Origin: Apoda limacodes
Lineage: Eukaryota; Arthropoda; Insecta; Lepidoptera; Limacodidae
Length of the DNA stretch: 64,000 nucleotides
NCBI GenBank assembly: GCA_946406115.1
Contig: OX291552.1
Location: 2,914,001 to 2,978,000 of the forward strand
Reading direction: 5' to 3'
Part shown: positions 30,663-41,400 of the stretch, one piece after another
How the letters are laid out: each line of letters opens with the position of its first letter
How positions within the stretch are numbered: position 1 is the first letter of the stretch
Program-made: the position numbers and the translations under genes
The notes under the pieces: model-generated
Told to the model about the DNA's origin: nothing
Database searches by the model: none
What the model saw: the letters and a program-made list of their open reading frames with translations, nothing else

Positions 30663-32462
30663 ATGGAGGAGGTCGAGGACAGTGGCGGGGGCTACATCAG
30701 GGAGCTTCTGGCCTATGTGGACCGGAATTTCCCTGAGATGGTCCGGGGCTTCAAAGCCCAACGCTGCCTTGACCTCTCTTCGCCCATGTCACCGGAACAT
30801 GTGGCAAAAACCGATGAAGAGCCTGAGCCGCTGGTAATACCATCGTCGCCTCTGCCGCGCTCCATCCCCTTAGTGGCTGACTCGTCTGCCGAGTCAGAAG
30901 TGGTCTCGCCGACCTCAACCCCGTCGCGATTTCGATCCATCGAATCGTCGCCCAATAGGTCTCGCTCGCGTTCGCGCGATCGCGATTCGGACTCTGAGTC
31001 CGAAATGATTGTCGACGCCGCCGTTGACAGTCAGGCCAATGACGATTTCATCGTCGTTGGATCCGGCAAGGCCCGAGGAACAAAACGTTCCTCCGGTAAG
31101 AGGTCACCGGTCCCGGCTCCTGGAAGCCCGACCGCTGTGAAAAAACCACCGCGTAAGCGCGCCGCCCGAAACCGCGCCCCCCGTCCCGCGAGCGAGATAG
31201 GGATATCGCAGTCGGCCGCGTCCGACAAGAACGAGACGGCACTAGCTAGCTCTTCTGTCGTCCCTGCCCCTCCGCCGTCTCAGTCCCCTGTAGGGCCGTC
31301 CGTTGCCGACAACGGGAAAGCTAGGCGTAAACTGCCACCGGCTGTCGTATTACACGACAAAAAAGCCTGGAATACGGTAGTTACTAAAATGGCCGAAAAG
31401 AAAATTAATTTTCTCAAGGCCTCAAACATGGGTGATCTTGGAATCAAAATCCAAGTTCAAACCTCTGACGACCACCGCGGTCTGACTAAACTACTACGGG
31501 AAAAGAACTTCCCGTATCATACATATGCATTAGAGGAAGAGAGGGAATTACGAGTTGTAATTCGGGGGCTTCCTCATGAAATACCGGTGGCCGACATAAA
31601 GGCCGACCTTGTAAAACAAGGCTATCCGGTTCATGCAGTGCACCGTATGATCGGCGGCAGATCAAAAAGACCACTAAACCTAGTTTTAGTGGTACTTAAT
31701 TTCTCCCCAGAGGGCAAACGAATCTTCTCCGTAAAGGAGATTTGTAAATTGTCCGGCTTGGTTGTTGAACAACCGAACAAACGGACCTACCCAGGGCAGT
31801 GCCATCGCTGCCAAAATTACGGTCACTCGGCCAAAAACTGCAACGGCTTCCCCCGTTGCGTTAAGTGCCTTGAGGACCATGGTGGCACAGCCCTTTGCAA
31901 AAGGCAAAGGGACAACCCCGAGCCCCCAAGCTGTGTCCTATGCGGCATGGCAGGCCACCCCGCGAACTACCGCGGGTGCCCTAAGGCTCCCCGCTCGTAC
32001 GCGGCGGCGGCAAATAAGGCCCCCCCCACCCCTCTTAAGGCAAGGGCGGCCGCTCCCTTCTCGGAGCGGCAATACCCCTCTCTGCCAATCACAAAAAATA
32101 TTTCTGCCCCTCTGCTGCCGCAGCCTACTGCATCAGCCCCGAAGGCAGTCCCCCGTCCCACCGTATCTCAGACAGGAGCCCCCCTTAAGGCGACTCCTGT
32201 CCCCCCGGCGCGGAAATTGGCCCCGTTGTCTCAACCCGCGCCAAAAATGAATACAGCGGTACCTAGCCCGTCGCTAGCGTCCACTGATGTTCTAGCAGAC
32301 CTAAATGTGGTGCTAGAACTCCTCAATGTTATCAACATTGAGGAAATCTCCCAGTTAGCGAACAAAATTCGCAATGCGTCGTCGGCGACGCAAAGAGTCT
32401 CGGCCGTGCTCGAGCACGCTTCCCTACTAAGTGCTTTAGAGCACTTTGCACCCTCCCACTAA
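30663..32462 (+). CDS. Jockey-type Gag (ORF1p), 599 aa
   Basis: I chose ATG 30663, the first in-frame ATG; the frame is open upstream to 30498 without one. Residues 1-230 are acidic then Ser/Arg/Pro-rich and disordered (SRSRSRDRDSDSESE). About residues 235-400 hold the PRE_C2HC-type region (HRGLTKLLREKNFPYHTYAL, then LRVVIRGLPHEIPV). Three zinc knuckles follow: CHRCQNYGHSAKNC, CVKCLEDHGGTALC and CVLCGMAGHPANYRGC. A Pro/Ala-rich tail ends in a helical segment (ADLNVVLELLNVINIEEI). It binds element RNA and forms ribonucleoprotein particles. The frame is undamaged. Confidence 0.92.
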   Translation: MEEVEDSGGGYIRELLAYVDRNFPEMVRGFKAQRCLDLSSPMSPEHVAKTDEEPEPLVIPSSPLPRSIPLVADSSAESEVVSPTSTPSRFRSIESSPNRSRSRSRDRDSDSESEMIVDAAVDSQANDDFIVVGSGKARGTKRSSGKRSPVPAPGSPTAVKKPPRKRAARNRAPRPASEIGISQSAASDKNETALASSSVVPAPPPSQSPVGPSVADNGKARRKLPPAVVLHDKKAWNTVVTKMAEKKINFLKASNMGDLGIKIQVQTSDDHRGLTKLLREKNFPYHTYALEEERELRVVIRGLPHEIPVADIKADLVKQGYPVHAVHRMIGGRSKRPLNLVLVVLNFSPEGKRIFSVKEICKLSGLVVEQPNKRTYPGQCHRCQNYGHSAKNCNGFPRCVKCLEDHGGTALCKRQRDNPEPPSCVLCGMAGHPANYRGCPKAPRSYAAAANKAPPTPLKARAAAPFSERQYPSLPITKNISAPLLPQPTASAPKAVPRPTVSQTGAPLKATPVPPARKLAPLSQPAPKMNTAVPSPSLASTDVLADLNVVLELLNVINIEEISQLANKIRNASSATQRVSAVLEHASLLSALEHFAPSH

Positions 32463-32957
32463 TCTTTTAATTACGCCCCGCACAGACGATGGTATTATCA
32501 GTAAGCTCACAGCTCAAGCGCCTTCCGCGCCCGCGTTCGCGAACACAGCTTTTACAAATATACTATACAGAATACGTCGCCGCCGGCGGCGACGGAACAC
32601 TAGATAGTTTCTAGCACTCACACAAACACACTCAAGTGCGCGGGTATAATAGTTTCACTAATATACCCGGGCACTTTGACTAGTTAGATTAAAATAATAA
32701 TAGGCGAGGGCTGAAGAGTTTCTTGCCGTTTTCTTCTCTTCAGAACGCCTTTGCTTTTCCGAAACGGCGGTAAATTTTAGTTAGATACATATTTTAGTTT
32801 CTAAGAGCGGTTGCCCAAGCCGAGGTTCGTGTCCAGGACACCCTTGCGCAAACCGCCCCAACTTTTCGCTGAAGAGTGCAAGTAGCACCGCAGCAAAAGT
32901 TAGTCCGCGTGTAGTTGTAAAGGCCATCTGCGGCCAACAACAGTAGACAGTAGTTAG

Positions 32958-32986
<29 letters not shown>

Positions 32987-32991
<5 letters not shown>

Positions 32992-32998
32992 AATGAGC
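32987..32998. repeat. Target-site duplication of the half-LINE, right
   Basis: Matches 30115-30126 directly after the A-run. Confidence 0.85.
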
Positions 32999-34668
32999 TA
33001 ATTTGTAAGTAATAAAGTATATTCGCAAAGACGTTTATTCAACTATTTTAGATATGTATGTAAGTTCCTTCCGAGCTGGTTTGGTGTAAATTAAGATTTA
33101 ACTGTCTCATTCACCGTTTTGGAAAATCATCACCTAGAGGGCCAAATTAAGTTTTTTTGTTTGATACTTAAAAATTAAGATTAACGTGTTTCACCATAGT
33201 TTAAATTGAAACTGTAATGGTTTCTTGTTGATTATATGGAACCCTAAAAAATGGGATTTGATCAATAAAAAAATAATTGAAATAACCATTTAAATCTCTA
33301 TAGTACATATAATACACTGTTAACGTATAAATTGATGTAAACATTGCAGATGTATCCCACGGTCACCTCTGCGCATGACCAGCGGAACATAATGTGCTTC
33401 CGGCGGAAACTGGACAATCGGCGCCATTTTGACTGCAGCGACATTGTGCGGCCGCGCACACCGACCTAAATTAATCGAACTTGTTTGAATTACATATATA
33501 TTACCGCATTTAATCTCTTTTCGGTAAGAAGCCTTACATTTGTGTTACATTTTGTATGTCTTTGTGATGACACGTTGACATTGTAATGGATGGGCAACGC
33601 AATTTGCCCATTACAAACTCCAGACGTATAGGCCGTGGTGACTTAATGGTACCGACGTCTACCTCGAGTCCTGATAGAAAGAGGTCAAACCCGGCATGTA
33701 CCTACAAATATAAGTCTTTGTCTTAATTATTTATTCATGCCATTGGTTTTTTGATGATGAAAAACATCTTAAGGGAACCTGCATACGTCCGGGATCCAAA
33801 AGACGTATGTGAAGTCTATTACTCCGCACTAAACAGGTGTTTGTGAGGGTAGGTCGGTTCCCCACAAGTCCAAAAGTACTACAAATATAGCGGGCAGATT
33901 ACATGATACCATCTCTTCTTTCGTTCTCTAAATGGTAATGGCCCCGCCCGCATGGTATCTTCAACTGTCTGTATTTCTCAGTAATTACAAATGCTTTTGA
34001 CTTGAAATTTAGTACAGTTAAGTCTATTTTGGTCCACTGCTAAATACAAACCTCCGCCATGGCGCCACATATACACCTTCCGCATCCAGAACTCTTGCGT
34101 GCATCTATCCAAAGTGAAATAACATACATCTATCCAAAGTGAAATAACATACAAATACATTTTTATATATGTAATATAAAAATGTATTTATAGGACTTGG
34201 GGTCGTGAGTGGGTGAGTGGTCGAGTTTATGTTGTAACATATTTTTGACTTTTGGCTAAAATGTATAAATATGATCGCTATCCCAAGTTTGACAGCCAAA
34301 AAATCTATAATTATTTTGGCTGTTAGCAATAGCCTCATAAAATTGACCTCTGTTAAAAAAAGACAACATCTGCCATTTTGTCTGTTTATTGAAACAAGTT
34401 AAAAAGAGACAAGAAACCGCAGGTTCGTCACGACTCTGAGAACCCAAGAGTATGTACCCAAGAATTAAATAAGATTTTGAAATTCAATTGAGTTTGTGCA
34501 TTGTAAAATAATGGACTCTTATATTTATTATTCGGACCCGAATTGTGGCTTATGAATGATAATTTAATAGTCCTAGATCTTTTGTTTAGTAATCTGTCTT
34601 TTTGCAATTCAAAACTTTAAATTACCGAAGACCATTGAAACGCATCCCTAAAATAAAAATTTCCTCAG
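32999..34668. other. Upstream region of the Mab-21-type gene
   Basis: No coding frame supported. Contains a CpG-rich block near 33350-33470, a common dispersed repeat at about 33775-33860 ('cgtccgggatccaaaagacgtatgtgaagtct'-type), and a 25-bp direct duplication at 34101-34150. Confidence 0.4.
33345..33525 (+). promoter_or_regulatory. Possible promoter and non-coding first exon of the Mab-21-type gene
   Basis: A GC-rich island ('cttccggcggaaac', 'gcgccattttgac', 'gtgcggccgcgcac') stands out in AT-rich sequence and is followed by a splice-donor match (TTCG|GTAAGA) at 33526. The next acceptor before a coding ATG is at 34668. This is inferred from position and composition. Confidence 0.35.
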
Positions 34669-34812
34669 CTATGGGTTCTGGAGCTTCGGCCGCTGCGTGT
34701 GAGACTCCAGGAGCTGACTTGCGGCTTCCAGCCTCTGGGTTAAAGTTTACCAGCAATCAGCTACGTGCTCTCAACTCCTACGTGGACACGCTGTATGAGG
34801 AAGACCAAAAAG
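34669..34812 (+). CDS. Mab-21-type gene, coding exon 1
   Basis: ATG 34671 follows the acceptor 'ttcctcag' and starts MGSGASAAA, which fits an N-myristoylation signal (Gly 2, Ser 6). The exon ends EEDQK plus one base (phase 1) at a GTGATA donor. The same frame runs on to 34838 if unspliced. Confidence 0.65.
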
Positions 34813-35387
34813 GTGATATAAGTATAAGGACTTATTGATACAAAAGCTAGTATTGAACAAAAATATTTCTATACATTTGTCAAGGTTTTGAAAATAGGTA
34901 GCGTCTTTCTGAATGTCTGTCTGACCAGACTCTTTTACTCAAAAACGCGTGGAGGTATTGTTGTTGTGAGACAAATAAACAAAAACCTATGGGGTACTTC
35001 CCGTTGCCCTAGAATCATGAATTTAGCAAGAAGCAATGCCATGTAGCGCACATAAAGGAAAAAATCTTAAAACAGTAAATTTTTTGTTACATCACAAAAA
35101 AATATTATTTCCGATAGGTCCTCAGTACCCGTTGGGGACCGAGCTTTGCTCGTTTTTTTAAACAACGCCATCTATTGTCAAGTAGCTTCAGTTTTGCTGT
35201 GCCAGTAAAAATAATAGTATTACTACTCGCCAATAGATGTCAGGAAGAGTCGTATTTTTCAGTTTATCATTGACTGTAAACACGGATAAAACCACGTTTT
35301 CTAAATGAAACCTAGCTACATCGATTTATCGCCCTCGAAACTTCATGAAAATCGTTGGACCCGTTTCCAAGATTCAGATTATACATC

Positions 35388-35418
<31 letters not shown>

Positions 35419-38400
35419 AAGAATTACTCGTTCAAAGGAATACTAACCGCGAGTACCGCGACCTATATGTCGATGTATTGGGACAACAGTTCTCCAACGG
35501 CAAAGTTAAGTTTGTTTCTCAATACAGTTTACAGTTCACCCTCGGTGCGCGAGTCCGACTCGCACTTGACCGATTTTTTCAAATGTTTTGGCAAAGAAAT
35601 TAAGTGGTATTAGTTAACAACTTTGCTAAAATCTAGCCGTCGTAGTGCGTTAAACCCCTACAAAAAGCATTCTTTGATATTACTGATGTATAAAAACCAT
35701 TAATTTATTTCTTGCAATGAATGAAAATCTCAGTGAGTTTAGTTGTACATAGCTCCGCATTACTCACGCACGCTCAGTTACATATCTCGTCATCCTTGTT
35801 GTTACTCAAGTTATCTGTCACGTTTTACTGCCTCTTAAATGAGAACTTGTTTGTCTGTTATCGTTTTAAAGATTCTCTTAAAACCGTTACAGGTCGAATG
35901 TCAATAGAAAACGAAAGCCTGGTGGAGAACGTAGTCCAGCGCATCGTTGACGGCGCAGGTCAGCGTGACCCTCGGTTCCGGTCCTGCCATCTCATCGCGC
36001 TGCATAGAGGAAAAAAGGTACTCACTTCAGTCAACAGTCCTCTGGAAACTTGAATACCTACTGTGTTCGTTTCGCCTGCCAAAGAGGGAATATTATTATG
36101 CCTTGTCTTTTATTTTACCACTTATCATAATAAAGTTGATAATTTTACAATGCTTATCTTTACTTGCACTAGTTTTGGTAGAAATAGAAAGAATTTTAAC
36201 CTTATTTTTGAATAGATGCGATCAAGATCTCTGGAATACCTGGTAACATTAGACTCTCTTCCGGTTCTCAACGCTGGGTCTCCCGAATGTTGTCTGCAAG
36301 AGGGACCAGTCGGTTACGGGAAGGTGCAGCTGACGGGGCGAGAGGCTGACAAGTGGGAAGAGTTCCTCACACCTTCGGGCTATTTGTGTAGGTTAGTAGA
36401 TAAAGATTATACGTTTAGATTTCATAGAAAAATGTATAGGACTTTGAGAGCGTTCAACGTTATTCGAAGAATTAGTAGGAGACAGTGGTCGCTGTCGTGT
36501 TTAATGATTGTAAGGGACTTACTTCTAAGTGACTCTTCTTCCGTAGAGCTGAATTATTGAAAAACTGGAGCCTATAATTCCAAGGTCTAGGAGCCAGGTG
36601 ATCACATGTGTTAGAAAAAATGTGAGCTTTGGTATCCAGATTTAACTTGACAGGTAATTGTTCTTGGGGATCATCGTAAAGAAGGGGTTATTTATAACTA
36701 AAAATTTAAAGATAAAATACTTCTAAAATAAGTTTTTCATACTTAGGACATTTAACCTATTGGCTATAGTACTTGTCGAGACCAATCCATGGAGCCCAAA
36801 CACCACGGAGCGATCTTGGTCAGTGAAGTTGTTGCTATGCCTACCTTCCGGCTTATCATCAAACCTTGGATAGCACTTAGGGCTATAGTATTTGTCAAGG
36901 CATATCCATCGACTTTGAAAACAACAGTATTGTCTTGGATAGTTGAATAGTTTCAATCTTTTCCTTTCGGTTCCATCCTTAGACACTGGACATAACCTAG
37001 ATCAATACAGAAAATACTTTTTAATCTGACATCAGGTAGCAAATGTGTGATAATTTGCAGAGACAAGATAGTGGAGCGCTGGGTGGAGCTGGTCGCGCGT
37101 TGCGCGCACGCCCGCGGCGGCGGCGGATGTCGCGTGCTGTGTGCTCGTGCTGCATCGCGCGCGCAGCCCTACCAGTACTGCTATCTGGAAAAAGGTTGGT
37201 TCAGACAACATGCAGTCTTATCGCCAAACTGTTTATGTTTCATGTTAAAAGAACGAAATATGATCTAGTTCTAAAATATTCAGCTATTAATATATATTTT
37301 TTTATACTACTAAGGTGGCAAACGAGCCTACGGTCCCCCTGATGGTAAGTGGTCTACGCAGCCTATGGACGCTTGCAACACCAGGGGTGTCACGCGCGCG
37401 TTGCCGACCTTTTAACAATCTAATAACTTTTTTCTTGAAGAACCCCATACTGTAGTCCTTAGAGAAAACCTTGGCAGGGAGCTCATTCCACAACCCAAGC
37501 GTTCGCGGGAGGAAGTCTCTCTAAAACCGCACTGTACGCGACCATATCAGTTGTAAAGTGTGAGAATAAATTCCCTGCCGATGGCGAGCGGTGCGATTAA
37601 TATCCTTTGTATGTTGCATTCATTACGTATTCAAGATGAAAAAACACTTATTTTTGTGAAATCCAATTTGATATTCCTGACCATTTTCTCTTGTTAGTCA
37701 AGTTTTTGAACCCACATTTTCTTGTTTCCTAAGTATCTCCAGTTGGGACGAGCAACGAGCGACTAGCAATAGTAGAGGGAGCAGCGTGGGTGCTGGTCCG
37801 CGTGGGGCAGGTGGAAGCCAAGTTGGTGGTAGGAGCCAGGGTGCGCGGCTGCAGCGGCGCCGGGTACACGTGCCGCTTGCCACTCACACACCCGCTGGCC
37901 ATGCTGCACTACACCAGTGCACAAACGGTGAGTCATTCAAATAAGGGCTAATCATTAGTAGTCATTTTTAGGGTTCCGTACCCAGAGGGCTTGCTACAGC
38001 TGTGCCTATGTCGTCCGTAAGTTTTTATTACTAGTATAGTATTGTAAGTATTTGTTAGTGTTAATTGTCACGTATATTAAATAAGGAAATAGAATAACAA
38101 GCAAATTCACAAGACATAACTGCAGCATTGTAATGTGCTTCATAAACAAATATAACCACGTAGTACACCTTCTAATATCTATGTATTTAAGCAACAGTTA
38201 AATTATTATTTAGTAATACATTAAGACTCCAGTATTCCGTAACTATACTCCTGTAACGATATACGATTCATATATTATTGTTATTATTTATACAAAATAT
38301 ATTAAAATAGTATCTGGACAGTTGAGTATAGTTTCGTACAAACCTGCTTCAAGACGATACAGTATTACATAATCTGTGTTACAGGGTTGTACTTACATCT

Positions 38401-41400
38401 TTAATCGTAATAGGTAGAGAGTTGAAAATTTTACAGAATATATGTTGATATGGCATCTATGGCAAATAATAAAATGTCTACATGGTAATACTTAAGAGAA
38501 CCCCTTTGTGTTCGGACATTTAAAAAAGTCCCACGTGAAACCTCGTAAATCTTTTTTACCGTTTTCTGTTTCTGCTCTCAAACTCCAAATTTTTGTGTAA
38601 AAAACAGTGTTATTTACCGTTAATTTGTGTTTATATCATATGGTGGTAAGGAACTCTTAGGGCGCAAGTCTGACTCACACTTAGGCCAAGTGACTTTTGA
38701 GGAAATAACTTTGCACAATTAGATTAAAACAATATTTTTACTTTCTAAGAAAAAAAGTTTCAATGCTTGGAAGGGTTACCTAACCTACAAACGGGCACCT
38801 TAAACCGGTTTCTACTTCTTATAAATAAAAACATTGTTGGCTAAGTAATTCGCAAATTTCTTCAACCTCTTTAAATTCATGGCCGCCTGCATGTAGTGGA
38901 TAGCCACTCGAAAACCTCTAAAGTCAAAGTCAAAGTGGTTTATTCAAATAAGGATTTTACAATCACTTTTGAATCGTCAAAGTTATAAAATATTATTTTT
39001 TGAACCCTCCCACCTTCCCGCCGGTTCACAATGTTGTTGATTTCTACCAAGAAGAATCCGGCAAGAAACTCGATAGTTACTCTTTTAAAAACACTATCAA
39101 TAATACAAATAAACTAAAATACAATTAATGTTTTAAATAAAAAATTTTTAGTCGTACAATTTAATTTTATGTTATTTCCATTTTAATTTGGTTTACCTAT
39201 GCATCCTGTAATTGAGCATCATCAGTCCCAAGGATTTTTATCATTTACATAGTCTGAAATATTATAGTATGCCTTTTTACAAAGTACCTGCTTGTTAAAA
39301 GATTTAAATTTACTTATTGATAGATTTTGAATTTTATTGGGATACTTTGTTGTAAAAGTGTATACATTGCCCCATAAAAGAGTGACTTATCATGCACCAA
39401 CAGCTTATTTTTACTTCTAGTATTTACTTTGTGAACGTCACTTTTCTTGCTGAAACTATTGATATTTTTATGTACATATAAAAGATTTTCATATATGTAC
39501 TGCGACACTTAAGTTAAAATTTTTACTTTCCTACACCTATCCCTCAAAGATATCCTAGATCCTAATTTATAAATAGCACGAATTACCCTTTTTTGTAACA
39601 AAAATATTGTATTTACATCAGCAGTGCTACCCCACAACATGATGCCATATGTCATTAAACTATGTAAATAGCTAAAATATACTATTTTTACAGTGTCGAC
39701 ATCGGTCAATTGTCTTGTTTTTTTGATAACATACACAGCAGAGCTAACTTTTTTGGCTAGGTTATGAATATGAGGACCCCATTGAAGTTTGGAGTCCAGC
39801 GTTATGCCAAGAAAGACTGTTGAATTAACAAGTTCTAATTGCTCGCCATTAATATTCATGACATCTGTCTGTCTGTGTCTGTCTCTGACTAACATTTGGT
39901 AATGTAAATTTAACAAAATTGGTTTTTTTTTTCATTAAGTAACAAATTATTAGCGTTAAACCAATTCACAATTTTAGAAAGGGCATTATTTAATTCATTA
40001 TAATATGTCTGTCGTCTCTTAACTTTAAAAAGCAAAGAGGTGTCATCAGCAAATAAGACAATGTCATGGTTTTTTACATTATATGGGAGATCATTAATGT
40101 AAATAAGAAATAGAAAAGGACCTAAAATTGAGCCCTGAGAACTCCCATAGTGACTGCTGATCCCGGAGGTCTTTCACCGTTGACATCTATTTTCTGTACT
40201 CTCCTACTCATATAGGATGTCAAAAGGTCGAGAGCTTTGCCTCTAATACCATAGTGATGTAGCTTCCTGATGAGATTTTCATGTTGAACACAGTCAAATG
40301 CCTTAGATATATCACAAAACACTCCAAGGGCGTCATGCGAATCCTCCCAGGCGTTATATATATTTTTTAAAAGTGCCACTCCTGCATCGGTTGTGGAACG
40401 GCCTTTCATTAAGCCAAACTGTTTACTACTAAGTAGCTCATTAATACAGAAATGGCTTAACATTTGACAAAGTATGATTTTTTCAAAAACTTTACTGAGT
40501 ATAGGTAGTATTGAAATAGGCCGAAAATTATTAGGATCTGTTGAACTACCTGATTCAAAAAGAGGTTTCATCTCATCAGGAAACACACCACTGTCAACAC
40601 AACTATTAAAAATAATGGCTAAGGGTTGTGCTATAACATGAATAATTGAATTTATAGTTTTTACAGAAAGTCCCCAAAGGTCTGTGGTGTTTTTAATTTC
40701 TAATGTTTTAAATGTTCGGTTCAGTTCAGTTCAGTAAGAAAGCAACTGCCAGAGCAAATTTCCAATTCATCGGCAAAATAGGTGGGCGACTTGCGAGCTA
40801 TCCTTCTGGGAGTCGTGCTTTCTGGCCGCTTGCCAAAGCTGCCGAAGGGAACTTTTGCCAGCCGTCGTTACCACCACTGCGAAAGACCGATGGTGACTTG
40901 GCCCATAGTGCTAAAGAGAAAGCCGATCTACTGGGCAGTCTCTTTGCCTCGAACTCGAAAATGAACGATGAAGGCGCTGTACCACCTACTATACCGTGGT
41001 GCGGTAAGACCATGCCGGAAATCTCCATAACGCAGCGGGAGGTCAGGCGGGCGTTGCTTTCTCTAGACGTTCATAAGTCGAGTGGGCCAGACGGTATACC
41101 AGCAGTGGTGCTTAAGCAGTGTGCTTCTGAGTTATGTCCTGTACTCACGCGCCTCTTCGCGCTTTCCTACCACACTAGGCAATTTCCGTCTTCATGGAAG
41201 ACTACGAATGTGCACCCGGTGCCCAAAAAGGGCGATAGATCAGACCCATCGAATTACAGGCCTATCGCTATTACCTCTCTCCTCTCTAAGGTGATGGAGC
41301 GTGTGATCAACACACAGCTTCTAAGATACCTAAAAGTACACGACCTGGTCAGTTACCGTCAATATGGCTTTCGCCACGGTCGCTCGACTGGTGACCTTCT

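Larger units (their letters stand above)
30127..32986 (+). mobile_element. Full-length Gag-only Jockey-type retrotransposon (half-LINE)
   Basis: The element is GC-rich against AT-rich flanks. It has a 5' UTR of about 535 bases (30127-30662), one intact Gag ORF, a 524-base 3' UTR (32463-32957) and a 31-base A-run (32958-32988). It is bounded by a target-site duplication, so both ends are real and it is not a 5'-truncated copy. There is no endonuclease or reverse transcriptase ORF. It must have been copied by an enzyme supplied in trans. The intact frame and pure tail indicate a recent insertion. Confidence 0.85.

Noticed and set aside
36723..36986. Cys/Tyr-rich minus-strand open frame in intron 3
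   Set aside because: Looks protein-like in part, but it is formed by two similar 32-bp repeats and has no supporting start, splice or family match.
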